Assembly (NCBI GenBank): GCA_944320235.1
Contig: CALUGQ010000033.1
Location: forward strand, 1 to 64,000
Length of the DNA: 64,000 nt
DNA from: an uncultured Prevotella sp.
GTDB taxonomy: Bacteria > Bacteroidota > Bacteroidia > Bacteroidales > Bacteroidaceae
Direction of reading: 5' to 3'
The position numbers and the translations under genes were made by a program. Shown here one piece after another: positions 34,328 to 42,820 of the stretch (its first letter is position 1; the number at the start of each line of letters is the position of its first letter). Below the pieces are notes generated by a model. The model did not search any database. It was not told the origin of the DNA and saw only the letters and a list, made by a program, of their open reading frames with translations.

Positions 34328-35629
34328 TTATTCATTCATTAAAAAATTCTTGAAGTCATCAAAATACTTTGTCATATCTACTGATTGTTTTTCCCCTTTC
34401 ATGAAGTCTGCCAAGCGTTTGGGGATATTCAGTTCTATTCCCAATGTAGAATTTACAGTTTCCTTGAATTTCGCGGGATGTGCTGTCTCAAGAAATACTC
34501 CTGTCTCATTGTCTTTTAATCCATCTTTCAGTGCTTGGTAACCGCAGGCTCCGTGTGGGTCAAGGATGTAACCATACTGATTATGACAGGCAATCATGGC
34601 TTCTTTAATTTGCTCATCGCTATACGTAGCTCCGCTTATTATGCTAGAGATTGTATCATGATTGCCTCCATAGAGGTCGTATATACGTGCGAAGTTACTC
34701 GGGGCTCCCACGTCCATGGCGTTGGCTATTGTTTGTATGCTTGGGCGAGGTTCGTATTTGCCTGTCTGTAAATATTGGAAAAACACGTCGTTTGCATTGT
34801 TTGCTGCGATGAATCGCTTTACAGGCAGCCCCATTTCTTTAGCAAACAAACCGGCTGTTATGTTGCCAAAGTTCCCGCTTGGAACGCATATAACCAGATT
34901 GTCAGCCATACCAATGGCTTTCATGCGTGCGTATGCATTGAAATAATAGAATGCTTGTGGCAGGAAGCGGGCCACATTTATTGAGTTTGCCGAAGTCAGG
35001 AGCATATGCCTGTTTAGTTCCTGATCCATGAAAGCACTTTTTACCAACGCTTGGCAGTCATCGAAAACGCCATCCACTTCCAGTGCAGTGATGTTGTTTC
35101 CTAGAGTTGTAAATTGGCATTCTTGTATTTTGCTTACCTTTCCTTTGGGGTACAACACATAAACGTGTATTCCTTCTACTCCTAGAAATCCGTTTGCTAC
35201 AGCAGATCCTGTATCTCCACTGGTGGCAACGAGGACATTCACGGTTTCGCCCTTTCCTGTTTTTTTGAAATGACGCAGAAGTCTTGCCATGAACCGTGCG
35301 CCGACATCTTTGAACGCTAATGTTGGGCCATGGAACAGTTCCAGGCTGTATATGCGGTCTGACACTTTTACTACAGGGCAGTCAAATGACAATGTGTCGC
35401 GGACAATATATTCAAGTTCTTCTTTGTCGATGTCTTCGCCAAAGAAGGCATCTGCCACGCTATATGCTATGTCTGTAAAGCAAAGCTTGTCTATTTCTTT
35501 ATAAAAACTATTTGGCAGGCGCTTTATTCTTTCAGGCATATATAGCCCCTTGTCTGGGGCGAGGCCATTTACTACGGCCTCGGCAAGTGTTGCCAATGGT
35601 GCTTTCTTGTTCGTGCTGTAATATTTCAT
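34328..35629 (-). CDS. thrC: Threonine synthase
   Basis: PLP enzyme making L-threonine from O-phosphohomoserine. 433 residues, the shorter, bacterial (fold-type II) form. N-terminal MKYYSTNKKAPLATLAEAVVNGLAPDKGLYMPE, the PLP lysine in LFHGPTLAFKDVGARFMARLL, phosphate-binding VLVATSGDTGSAVANGF, and CVPSGNFGNITAGLFAKEMGLPVKRFIAANNAND further on. Third gene of a thrA-(kinase)-thrC unit on the minus strand, 66 bp after the preceding gene. Its 3' end faces repeat copy C, and no obvious terminator is seen. Confidence 0.97.
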   Translation of the reverse strand: MKYYSTNKKAPLATLAEAVVNGLAPDKGLYMPERIKRLPNSFYKEIDKLCFTDIAYSVADAFFGEDIDKEELEYIVRDTLSFDCPVVKVSDRIYSLELFHGPTLAFKDVGARFMARLLRHFKKTGKGETVNVLVATSGDTGSAVANGFLGVEGIHVYVLYPKGKVSKIQECQFTTLGNNITALEVDGVFDDCQALVKSAFMDQELNRHMLLTSANSINVARFLPQAFYYFNAYARMKAIGMADNLVICVPSGNFGNITAGLFAKEMGLPVKRFIAANNANDVFFQYLQTGKYEPRPSIQTIANAMDVGAPSNFARIYDLYGGNHDTISSIISGATYSDEQIKEAMIACHNQYGYILDPHGACGYQALKDGLKDNETGVFLETAHPAKFKETVNSTLGIELNIPKRLADFMKGEKQSVDMTKYFDDFKNFLMNE

Positions 35630-35695
35630 ACTTTGTTTTCCTCGTTCTCTAAATTAATACTATGGCAATCATTTTGATTGAAGTGATTGTGCATT

Positions 35696-36940
35696 TCAGT
35701 CAATTTTCATAAATTCAGTCATGAACTCTTCCAGTCTCAGCATTCCGTATTCTCCATATACACAGCTTGTTTCATCGTAAGTCTGTACAGAATCAGGCGC
35801 TATTCCTCTGTGGTAAATTATGAATGGTACTGGTTCGTTGACGTGTGTACGTATTTCCACGGGTGTCGGATGGTCTGGCATAATGGCCATGCAAACAGGT
35901 TCATCCCATGTCATAAGCTCTTTGTAAATAGGCTCGACAATCCGGTGGTCAAGATTTTCTATTGTCTTTAATTTAAGATTGAGATCTCCGTCGTGGCCTG
36001 CCTCATCGCTGGCTTCAAGATGCAGAAACACGAAATCATATTTTTTTAAGGCCTCGATTGCGGCTTTAGCTTTCCCCTCGTAGTTAGTGTTTGCCAATCC
36101 AGTCGCTCCTTGCACATATATGTTATGCAGCCCGGCATAATACCCAATGCCCCTTATCAAGTCGACGGCCGATATGACGGCACCACTTCTTATTCCCGGG
36201 AACATCTCGCTTAGCTTCTTCATTGAAGGCCTGTATCCGGGGCTCCATGGCCAAATAGAGTTTGCTTTTGTATTCCTGTTACTGTTAAATGGGTGTTTTC
36301 CTAATAGTTCCTGTGATTTTAATATTAATCCATTTAGCAGTCCTGCTGTTTCTTGGGCCGTCATGTGACAGCCGTTGTGTGACATTTCTGTGTCTGCCCC
36401 GGTTGGGGATGCGGCTTTTATCATCAGCTCACGCCATTGCTCGTTTGGATGGTCGTGAGGCGGTGCGCATTCAATGTGTTTGTTTCCACCTTTGATAATA
36501 AGCAGATGACGATATTGTGTGCCTGTAATGAACTTGATGCGATCATTTCCAAGCCGCTCGTTGAGGAATTTTATCAATACATCGCTTTCTTCAGTTGTAA
36601 GGTGGCCTCCATGGTGGTTTTTTATAACTCCATTCTCCAGCGTGACGATGTTGCATCTCATAGCCATGTCTTCTGGCAGCATCTCGTATCCTATGCTTGC
36701 GGCTTCGAGAGGCCCGCGTCCTTCGTAGACTTTGTTTAAGTCATAGCCTAGTATAGCAGTGTTAGCCACTTCGCTTCCTGGTTGGAATCCGTTTGGAATG
36801 GTAATAAGTCGCCCCGTCTTTCCTTTTTGGGCGAGCAGGTCCATGTAAGGAGTGTTGGCAAATTGCAGTGGCGTGAGCCCACCGAGTTGTTCGATGGGAT
36901 GATCTGCCATTCCGTCGCCTAAGATGATTATGTGTTTCAT
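35696..36940 (-). CDS. Phosphoglycerate-mutase-like protein, proposed homoserine kinase
   Basis: A 414-residue member of the alkaline-phosphatase superfamily, archaeal-type cofactor-independent phosphoglycerate mutase family (apgM-like). N-terminal metal site KHIIILGDGMADHP with the catalytic-type NTAILGYD (SEVANTAILGYD), metal-binding HLEASDEAGHDGDLNLK, and MPDHPTPVEIRTH near the end. It sits between thrA and thrC, the place of homoserine kinase, while no thrB-type (GHMP) gene is seen in the operon. A protein family definition for Bacteroidetes (proposed homoserine kinase) rests on this same context. Whether it phosphorylates homoserine rather than isomerising phosphoglycerate is inference from context. 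The gap to thrA is 37 bp. Confidence 0.88.
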   Translation of the reverse strand: MKHIIILGDGMADHPIEQLGGLTPLQFANTPYMDLLAQKGKTGRLITIPNGFQPGSEVANTAILGYDLNKVYEGRGPLEAASIGYEMLPEDMAMRCNIVTLENGVIKNHHGGHLTTEESDVLIKFLNERLGNDRIKFITGTQYRHLLIIKGGNKHIECAPPHDHPNEQWRELMIKAASPTGADTEMSHNGCHMTAQETAGLLNGLILKSQELLGKHPFNSNRNTKANSIWPWSPGYRPSMKKLSEMFPGIRSGAVISAVDLIRGIGYYAGLHNIYVQGATGLANTNYEGKAKAAIEALKKYDFVFLHLEASDEAGHDGDLNLKLKTIENLDHRIVEPIYKELMTWDEPVCMAIMPDHPTPVEIRTHVNEPVPFIIYHRGIAPDSVQTYDETSCVYGEYGMLRLEEFMTEFMKID

Positions 36941-36977
36941 TTCGGTGCGGTTTAGTTATGATTGGTAAATTAGTCTA

Positions 36978-39407
36978 TTATATGTTGGCAATAGACATGA
37001 TGTTTGCAAAAACTCCTGCCGCCGTGACTCCTGCACCCGCTCCATACCCTTGGATGAGCATTGGATACTCCTTGTAGCGTTCTGTGGTGAGCATTATGAT
37101 GTTATTTGAACCCTCTAGATTGTAAAACGGATGGTTCCTGTCTACAGCTTCCAAAGATACGCAGGTGTATCCGTGGTCCATCTTTGCCACAAACCGCCAC
37201 CGTTTATTTTCAGCCTCAAGAGCTTTGCGCCTTAGCTCAAACTCTGCGTCTAATGAAGGAAGGTTTTCCCAAAATTCATCTATGCTGCCTTTGAAAAACT
37301 CATCAGGCACGAACAAGTGTTTCTCCACGTCTTCCTGCTCCACCTTGTAACCAGCCTCACGAGCCAGGATAACCAGCTTTCTAACCACGTCCTTGCCACT
37401 TAAATCAATACGCGGGTCTGGTTCGCTGTAACCTTGCTCCTTTGCCCTTTTTACTGTTTCTGAGAATGGCACACATTCAGATATTTCATTGAATATAAAG
37501 TTGAGCGTTCCGCTAAGCACGGCTTCAATTTTCAGGATTTTATCGCCAGAGGAACGTAGGTCGTTAATGGTGCCAATGATAGGCAGGCCTGCTCCTACGT
37601 TTGTCTCGAAAAGAAATTTCACCCCGCGTCGCAAGGCTGTTTCCTTAAGTTTTATGTAGCTGTCGTAATCGCTTGATGCGGCCACTTTGTTGGCTGCCAC
37701 GACAGATATATTGTGCTCAAGCAGAGTCTGGTACAATTCGGCGACCTCTCCACTTGCAGTACAGTCTACAAACACGCTGTTGAAAATATTCATCCCAATA
37801 ATCTCGTTACGCAGATGCTCCGTATTGCTTGGGTCTGCTTTTTCCAGCAGTTCATGATAGTTTGCAAGGTCGATTCCGTCACGTGAGAATATGGCTTTCG
37901 AACTGTTGGATATGCCGACAACGTTCAACTTTAGTCTACGAGTGCGCTTTAGTTCCTCATATTGTGACCTAATCTGTTCAATTAAATTGCCGCCTACGGT
38001 ACCTATTCCACATATAAACAGATTCAGAACGTTGTATTCACTGAGGAAGAAAGAATCGTGGATGACGTTGAGTGCCTTGCGTAACAGTCTTGAGTCGACA
38101 ACGAACGATATGTTTGTCTCCGAGGCCCCTTGAGCACAGGCAATCACGCTGATGCCACTGCGCCCCAATGTGCCAAACAACTTACCTGCAATGCCGGGCG
38201 TGTGCTTCATGTTCTCTCCAACAATTGCTATTGTTGCCAAGCCGCTTTCTGCGTGCATGGGGAACATGGCCCCTGTCTGGATTTCTTTTGCAAACTCTTG
38301 GTTGAGCACGCTGACAGCCTCGTTGGCATCCTCGTCGCGTACACCGATTGACGTTGAGTTCTCAGATGAGGCCTGTGATACCATGAACACAGATATGCCG
38401 TTGTCTGCCAAGGCAGTGAATATGCGGCGGTTTACACCTATTACCCCGACCATCGACAGACCTGTGACTGTGATTAGAGTCGTGCCTTTGATGCTTGATA
38501 TACCTTTAATCGGCTTCCTGTCATTGTCTACGGAACTTTTTATTACCGTACCTTGCGCATCGGGGTTGAAAGTGTTTTTCACCCTTATTGGTATGTTTTT
38601 CACACATACAGGGTATATTGTTGGCGGGTAAATCACCTTAGCTCCAAAGTTGCAAAGCTCCATTGCTTCTATGTAGCTTAGCTCATTTATGGTGTATGCT
38701 GTCCTTATTACTTTCGGATCGGCGGTCATGAAGCCGTCAACATCGGTCCATATTTCAAGCACTTCGGCGTTGAGTGCCGCTGCTATTATGGCAGCGGTGT
38801 AGTCGCTACCTCCACGACCCAGGTTTGTCGTCTCGCCAGAATGCACGTCGGAACTTATGAATCCTGGCACGAGGGCTATGTGTGGTATTTCGGCAAAAGT
38901 CTCGCGTACAAGTCTTTGTGTAAGCTCACTGTCAAGTATGTGTTTGCCGTGTTTCTGTGTAGTCTTGATGAATTTACGCGAGTCATACCACTTGGCATCA
39001 TCAACAAGTGCGGCAACAATTTGCGAACTTAGCCTTTCGCCATAGCTTACTATGGCTGCCTTTGTTTTTTCACTTAAGTCGCGGATAAGGTAAACACCGT
39101 AATATATTGAGCGTAACTGGTCTATTAAGTTGTCGATGGCTGTTATGAGCCTGTCGTGTTTCTGTGGATCTATAATGACATCGTCAACCATCGTGTGATG
39201 GCGTTCCGCCATTAATTCAATTTCCTTAATGTAACTTTTGTCGCCGTTGAGGGCTAATTTTGAAGTGGCAATCAACTTGTCTGTTATACCGCCAAGGGCA
39301 CTGACAACTACTATTACGTTGTCGTTTTCAGCCTCCACTATCCGCTTAAGGCTTATTATGCTTTCTTTGGAACCCACTGAAGTTCCGCCGAATTTCATTA
39401 CTTTCAT
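36978..39407 (-). CDS. thrA: Bifunctional aspartate kinase / homoserine dehydrogenase
   Basis: Catalyses the first and third steps from aspartate towards threonine and methionine. 809 residues. Aspartate kinase at about 1-290 (MKVMKFGGTSVGSKESI, then IALVPGFISSDVHSGETTNLGRGGSDYTAAIIAAAL), two ACT regulatory domains at about 300-460 (TLITVTGLSMVGVIGVNRRIFTALADNGISVFMVSQASSENSTS and IAIVGENMKHTPGIAGKLFGTLGRSGISVIACAQGASETNISF), and homoserine dehydrogenase from about 465 (LFICGIGTVGGNLIEQI, GAGLPIIGTINDLRSSGDKILKIEAVLSGTLNFIF, YSEPDPRIDLSGKDVVRKL). Threonine feedback is expected through the ACT domains. First gene of the operon; its promoter is at 39482-39513. Confidence 0.97.
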   Translation of the reverse strand: MKVMKFGGTSVGSKESIISLKRIVEAENDNVIVVVSALGGITDKLIATSKLALNGDKSYIKEIELMAERHHTMVDDVIIDPQKHDRLITAIDNLIDQLRSIYYGVYLIRDLSEKTKAAIVSYGERLSSQIVAALVDDAKWYDSRKFIKTTQKHGKHILDSELTQRLVRETFAEIPHIALVPGFISSDVHSGETTNLGRGGSDYTAAIIAAALNAEVLEIWTDVDGFMTADPKVIRTAYTINELSYIEAMELCNFGAKVIYPPTIYPVCVKNIPIRVKNTFNPDAQGTVIKSSVDNDRKPIKGISSIKGTTLITVTGLSMVGVIGVNRRIFTALADNGISVFMVSQASSENSTSIGVRDEDANEAVSVLNQEFAKEIQTGAMFPMHAESGLATIAIVGENMKHTPGIAGKLFGTLGRSGISVIACAQGASETNISFVVDSRLLRKALNVIHDSFFLSEYNVLNLFICGIGTVGGNLIEQIRSQYEELKRTRRLKLNVVGISNSSKAIFSRDGIDLANYHELLEKADPSNTEHLRNEIIGMNIFNSVFVDCTASGEVAELYQTLLEHNISVVAANKVAASSDYDSYIKLKETALRRGVKFLFETNVGAGLPIIGTINDLRSSGDKILKIEAVLSGTLNFIFNEISECVPFSETVKRAKEQGYSEPDPRIDLSGKDVVRKLVILAREAGYKVEQEDVEKHLFVPDEFFKGSIDEFWENLPSLDAEFELRRKALEAENKRWRFVAKMDHGYTCVSLEAVDRNHPFYNLEGSNNIIMLTTERYKEYPMLIQGYGAGAGVTAAGVFANIMSIANI

Positions 39408-39481
39408 TTTCTTGCTGTTGGTTTATGGTTGTTCCCCTTGTTGCTAATGGGGTGTTTTTTCGTAATTTATATATATCCGTG

Positions 39482-39513
39482 CAAATTTAGCAATAATTAT
39501 CGTTACCGGCAAT
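39482..39513 (-). promoter_or_regulatory. Promoter of the threonine operon
   Basis: Minus strand: ATTG (39513-39510), a 20-bp spacer, TAAATTTG (39489-39482). The leader to the thrA ATG is about 68 nt. It includes a short CCCC...GGGG stem but no Thr/Ile-rich leader peptide, so classic attenuation is not supported. Confidence 0.65.
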
Positions 39514-39656
39514 TTTTTGCTGACAAAATGAAACAAAAAGTGCGCATTTTGATTCTTATGTGAGGTTTTCTGTAAAGTGTGGGGTGATATATGCCATTTT
39601 TTGTTGTGTGAACAGCGGTCGTAGTATTTCAGCATGACAAAAAAGAGTGCATTGTT

Positions 39657-39687
39657 TTTGTGGTCTCCATTAAATGAATTAACTTTG
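39657..39687 (+). promoter_or_regulatory. Promoter of the esterase gene
   Basis: TTTG (39657-39660), 19-bp spacer, TAACTTTG (39680-39687). Full consensus; leader about 25 nt. Confidence 0.8.
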
Positions 39688-39716
39688 CAATCACTTACCA
39701 TTTTCATTTTAATGTT

Positions 39717-40547
39717 ATGAGACATCAATTCCGGGCATTGGCAGTCTTTGCCTTGTTATTGTTACCTATGGCATCAATTGGTGGCATAAAGCCAATTGTT
39801 GTTGATTTGTGGCCAAACGGTGCGCCAACCAGGAGTGTAGACCCACATGACACGGCGCGCGTCTTCGTTTATTTGCCTGAGGTTAGGCACGTCACAGGGC
39901 GTGCTATCGTAATCTGCCCCGGCGGAGGCTATTCAGGCCTTGCCATTGATCATGAGGGCAATGGATGGGCTGAATTTTTCACAGGGCAGGGCATTGCGAC
40001 AATTGTGCTAAAGTATCGTATGCCTCATGGCGACCGTGATATACCGATAGGGGATGCCATGGAAGCTATGCGCTTAGTAAGGCGCAATTCTAAGGAATGG
40101 CACATTGACTCGGGGCAGGTTGGCATCATGGGGTCGTCGGCTGGTGGGCATCTGGCTTCTGTTATTGCCACGAAAGGAAAGGGAGATGCCGCTCCTAACT
40201 TTCAAGTGTTGTTCTACCCTGTCATTACCATGAATCCCGGTTTTACTCATCGGGGCTCACATGATAATCTGTTGGGCAAGGATGCACGTAAAAAATTGGA
40301 GCATGAGTATAGTACAGACCGGCAGGTAACCCGTGTTACCCCGCGTGCATTCATAGCATTAAGCGATGATGACCATACTGTGCTACCTGCCAATGGCGTT
40401 AATTATTACCTGGCGTGTTATCGGCATGATGTTCCGGCCACGCTTCATGTGTATCCAACAGGGGGCCATGGCTGGGGCATTAAACAAAGTTTCCCATATC
40501 ATATTGAAATGCTGCTGGATTTGAAAGCGTGGCTACGTAGTTTTTAA
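39717..40547 (+). CDS. Secreted alpha/beta-hydrolase, probable carbohydrate esterase
   Basis: A 276-residue serine hydrolase with an N-terminal signal peptide (ALAVFALLLLPMASIGG). Fold landmarks: the oxyanion HGG-like GRAIVICPGGGYSGLA, nucleophile serine in VGIMGSSAGGHLASVIA, acid residue in ALSDDDHTVLPANG, and histidine in YPTGGHGWGIK. This is the esterase/lipase (BD-FAE, acetyl-xylan-esterase-like) family often used to strip acetyl groups from plant or host polysaccharides in Bacteroidetes. Substrate cannot be read from sequence. It has its own full promoter and stands alone. Confidence 0.88.
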   Translation: MRHQFRALAVFALLLLPMASIGGIKPIVVDLWPNGAPTRSVDPHDTARVFVYLPEVRHVTGRAIVICPGGGYSGLAIDHEGNGWAEFFTGQGIATIVLKYRMPHGDRDIPIGDAMEAMRLVRRNSKEWHIDSGQVGIMGSSAGGHLASVIATKGKGDAAPNFQVLFYPVITMNPGFTHRGSHDNLLGKDARKKLEHEYSTDRQVTRVTPRAFIALSDDDHTVLPANGVNYYLACYRHDVPATLHVYPTGGHGWGIKQSFPYHIEMLLDLKAWLRSF

Positions 40548-40958
40548 GCTATGGCGAAATTGTAGTTTACGGTTTAGTCCTTCGGTCGCTTTGTTGCCCT
40601 GGTGGTAATGGTTGGATGTTTGCCAAGCCATTCCTTCAGGGCTTGTTTATTTGCTTTTTCTATTACAAATTGCAGATGGCACAATGATAAGTTATGCTTT
40701 GGCTTTTAAGATGTGCTATTTCGTTATGCTAAACGTGCCATCTTGCAGGGCAAAAGGCGGCTTGTTGTATAGTGACAAGTAAGATATTCACAACCATTTG
40801 GATATCAGTTAATTACCAATCATGGTCAAATTGCCTTGATGATGATAAATAATGTTTACGTTGTCATTGGGGTGTCAAATCTCTTCCTCCATTAGTATGC
40901 GTCAGTTTTGAAATTGCATACATTTCGCAGTGAACATTGCCGATTGTTTGTTGTAGGT
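40548..40958. other. Intergenic stretch, no gene seen
   Basis: About 410 bp after the esterase gene with no supported gene or RNA and no strong terminator. The promoter of the next gene follows at 40959. Confidence 0.5.
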
Positions 40959-40989
40959 TTTGCAATTTAGGGATATTTTTTTAATTTTG
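40959..40989 (+). promoter_or_regulatory. Promoter of the FAD-protein gene
   Basis: TTTG (40959-40962), 19-bp spacer, TAATTTTG (40982-40989). Full consensus, about 100 nt before the first ATG at 41095. Confidence 0.75.
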
Positions 40990-41094
40990 CAACTCATAAT
41001 GACGGCCTGTGTGTACGAATGATGTGGCACGTCCTAAATAATAACGTGAGTGGTCTTGGCGTCATGCATTATTGCAAGTCAAGGAATACACTAA

Positions 41095-42702
41095 ATGGCC
41101 ATTGGTATATCCGAACAAAAGAATATGGTAAACGAATATCAGATACGTGTGCAGCCACATGTTGCTGCAAGTGAGGATGGCATATGCGCTTTTTTGTCAA
41201 AGGAATACGGTTTTGATGTGCGCACAATTACGGCCATAAGAGTGCTGCGCAAGAGCATCGATGCCCGTCAGCGTATGATTTATGTCAATCTAAAGGTGCG
41301 TGTATACATCAATGAGCAGCCCTCAGACCTCCCTTTTGTGCCGGTAGAATATCGCGATGTGTCAGAAGGCCGACAAGTGTTGGTCGTCGGGGAGGGTCCT
41401 GGCGGTTTGTTTGCAGCCTTGCGCCTGATAGAGCTTGGCTTGCGCCCGTTAGTCATTGAACGTGGTAAAGACGTAAGATCCCGCAAGAAAGACCTGGCCA
41501 ATATTTCGCGCTTGCAGAAGGTCGATGCAGACAGCAACTATTGCTTCGGCGAGGGTGGGGCAGGGGCTTACTCTGACGGCAAGCTTTATACGCGCAGCAA
41601 GAAACGCGGCAACGTTGACAAGATACTAGGTGTGTTTTGCCAGCACGGTGCACCAGCTGCAATTATGGCCGATGCACATCCTCACATTGGAACAGATAAG
41701 TTGCCTATGGTAATAGAGCAGATGCGTGAAACAATCATAAAATCTGGTGGCGAGGTACGTCATCAAACGCGCATGGACAAGTTGCTTATTTCCAATGAAG
41801 GTGTAGTGGAAGGCATAGAGGCCACAGACCTTCGCAATGGAAGTGGCTTAATTCTGTCTGGTCCTGTTATTCTTGCCACGGGCCACTCTGCCAGAGATGT
41901 TTATACATATCTTGATGAAGCTAAAATTGAGATGGAAGCTAAGGGGATTGCTGTTGGTGTGAGGCTAGAGCATCCAGCTGAGTTGATAGATAAGATACAA
42001 TATCATAACCCCAATGGGCGTGGCAAGTATCTGCCTGCCGCAGAATATTCGTTTGTAACACAGGTTGATGGGCGTGGCGTCTATTCTTTCTGTATGTGCC
42101 CCGGAGGCTTTGTCATACCAGCAGCGACAGCAAACGGGCAAATTGTTGTAAATGGCATGAGTCCGAGCAACCGGAACGGGCATTGGTCGAACAGTGGCAT
42201 GGTGGTTGAGATACGCCCTGAGGATGTTGTGGGCAATGGGCCGCTAAAGATGATGCACTGGCAGGAACAGCTTGAGCATGACTGCTGGATACAAGGAAAC
42301 ATGAGGCAGACAGCCCCGGCACAGCGTATGGCTGACTTCGTAAACGGAAGGCTGAGTTATGACCTTCCCCGTAGTTCATATTCCCCTGGGTTGATATCCT
42401 CGCCCTTGCATTTTTGGCTGCCACCAGGTGTCTCTGCGCGGTTGCGTGAAGGCTTCAAATCGTTCGGGCGCATAAGCCATGGCTTTCTCACCAACGAGGC
42501 AGTGATGATTGCCGTTGAGACCAGAACCTCATCGCCGGTACGTATCGTACGTGAACCTGATACACTTATGCACATTCGGGTACGTGGGTTGTTCCCATGT
42601 GGCGAAGGTGCCGGTTATGCTGGTGGTATCGTCTCGGCTGCAATAGATGGTGAGCGATGTGCAGAAAAGTGTGCAGAATACATGGCTGATAATTGGGCAT
42701 GA
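41095..42702 (+). CDS. FAD-dependent oxidoreductase of the COG2509 type
   Basis: A cytoplasmic flavoprotein of unknown substrate, 535 residues. The Rossmann FAD site is VLVVGEGPGGLFAALRLIELGLRPLVIERG near residue 100, preceded by an N-terminal ~95-residue domain (QIRVQPHVAASEDGICAFLSKEYGF... VLRKSIDARQRMIYVNLKVRVYI). The central CFGEGGAGAYSDGKLYTRSKKRG and the C-terminal LFPCGEGAGYAGGIVSAAIDGERCAE are hallmarks of this uncharacterised dehydrogenase family. An alternative start at 41125 (Met-Val-Asn-Glu) would be closer to the usual family N-terminus. Monocistronic. Confidence 0.88.
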   Translation: MAIGISEQKNMVNEYQIRVQPHVAASEDGICAFLSKEYGFDVRTITAIRVLRKSIDARQRMIYVNLKVRVYINEQPSDLPFVPVEYRDVSEGRQVLVVGEGPGGLFAALRLIELGLRPLVIERGKDVRSRKKDLANISRLQKVDADSNYCFGEGGAGAYSDGKLYTRSKKRGNVDKILGVFCQHGAPAAIMADAHPHIGTDKLPMVIEQMRETIIKSGGEVRHQTRMDKLLISNEGVVEGIEATDLRNGSGLILSGPVILATGHSARDVYTYLDEAKIEMEAKGIAVGVRLEHPAELIDKIQYHNPNGRGKYLPAAEYSFVTQVDGRGVYSFCMCPGGFVIPAATANGQIVVNGMSPSNRNGHWSNSGMVVEIRPEDVVGNGPLKMMHWQEQLEHDCWIQGNMRQTAPAQRMADFVNGRLSYDLPRSSYSPGLISSPLHFWLPPGVSARLREGFKSFGRISHGFLTNEAVMIAVETRTSSPVRIVREPDTLMHIRVRGLFPCGEGAGYAGGIVSAAIDGERCAEKCAEYMADNWA

Positions 42703-42754
42703 TTGACTAAATGCTCTATGTAGAGCTTGACTGGGGGAAACTGACTTCCAAAAA

Positions 42755-42786
42755 TTTGCATACATGGGGGATTTTTAGTATTTTTG
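42755..42786 (+). promoter_or_regulatory. Promoter of pheT
   Basis: TTTG (42755-42758), 20-bp spacer, TATTTTTG (42779-42786); leader about 30 nt. No T-box or leader peptide is visible. Confidence 0.75.
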
Positions 42787-42820
42787 CGGCAAAATTCGGT
42801 TAAAATAAAGAATACATATA

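Noticed and set aside
39408-39475. Threonine attenuator in the thrA leader
   Set aside because: No leader peptide rich in Thr or Ile and no alternative stem pair; only a short CCCC/GGGG stem.
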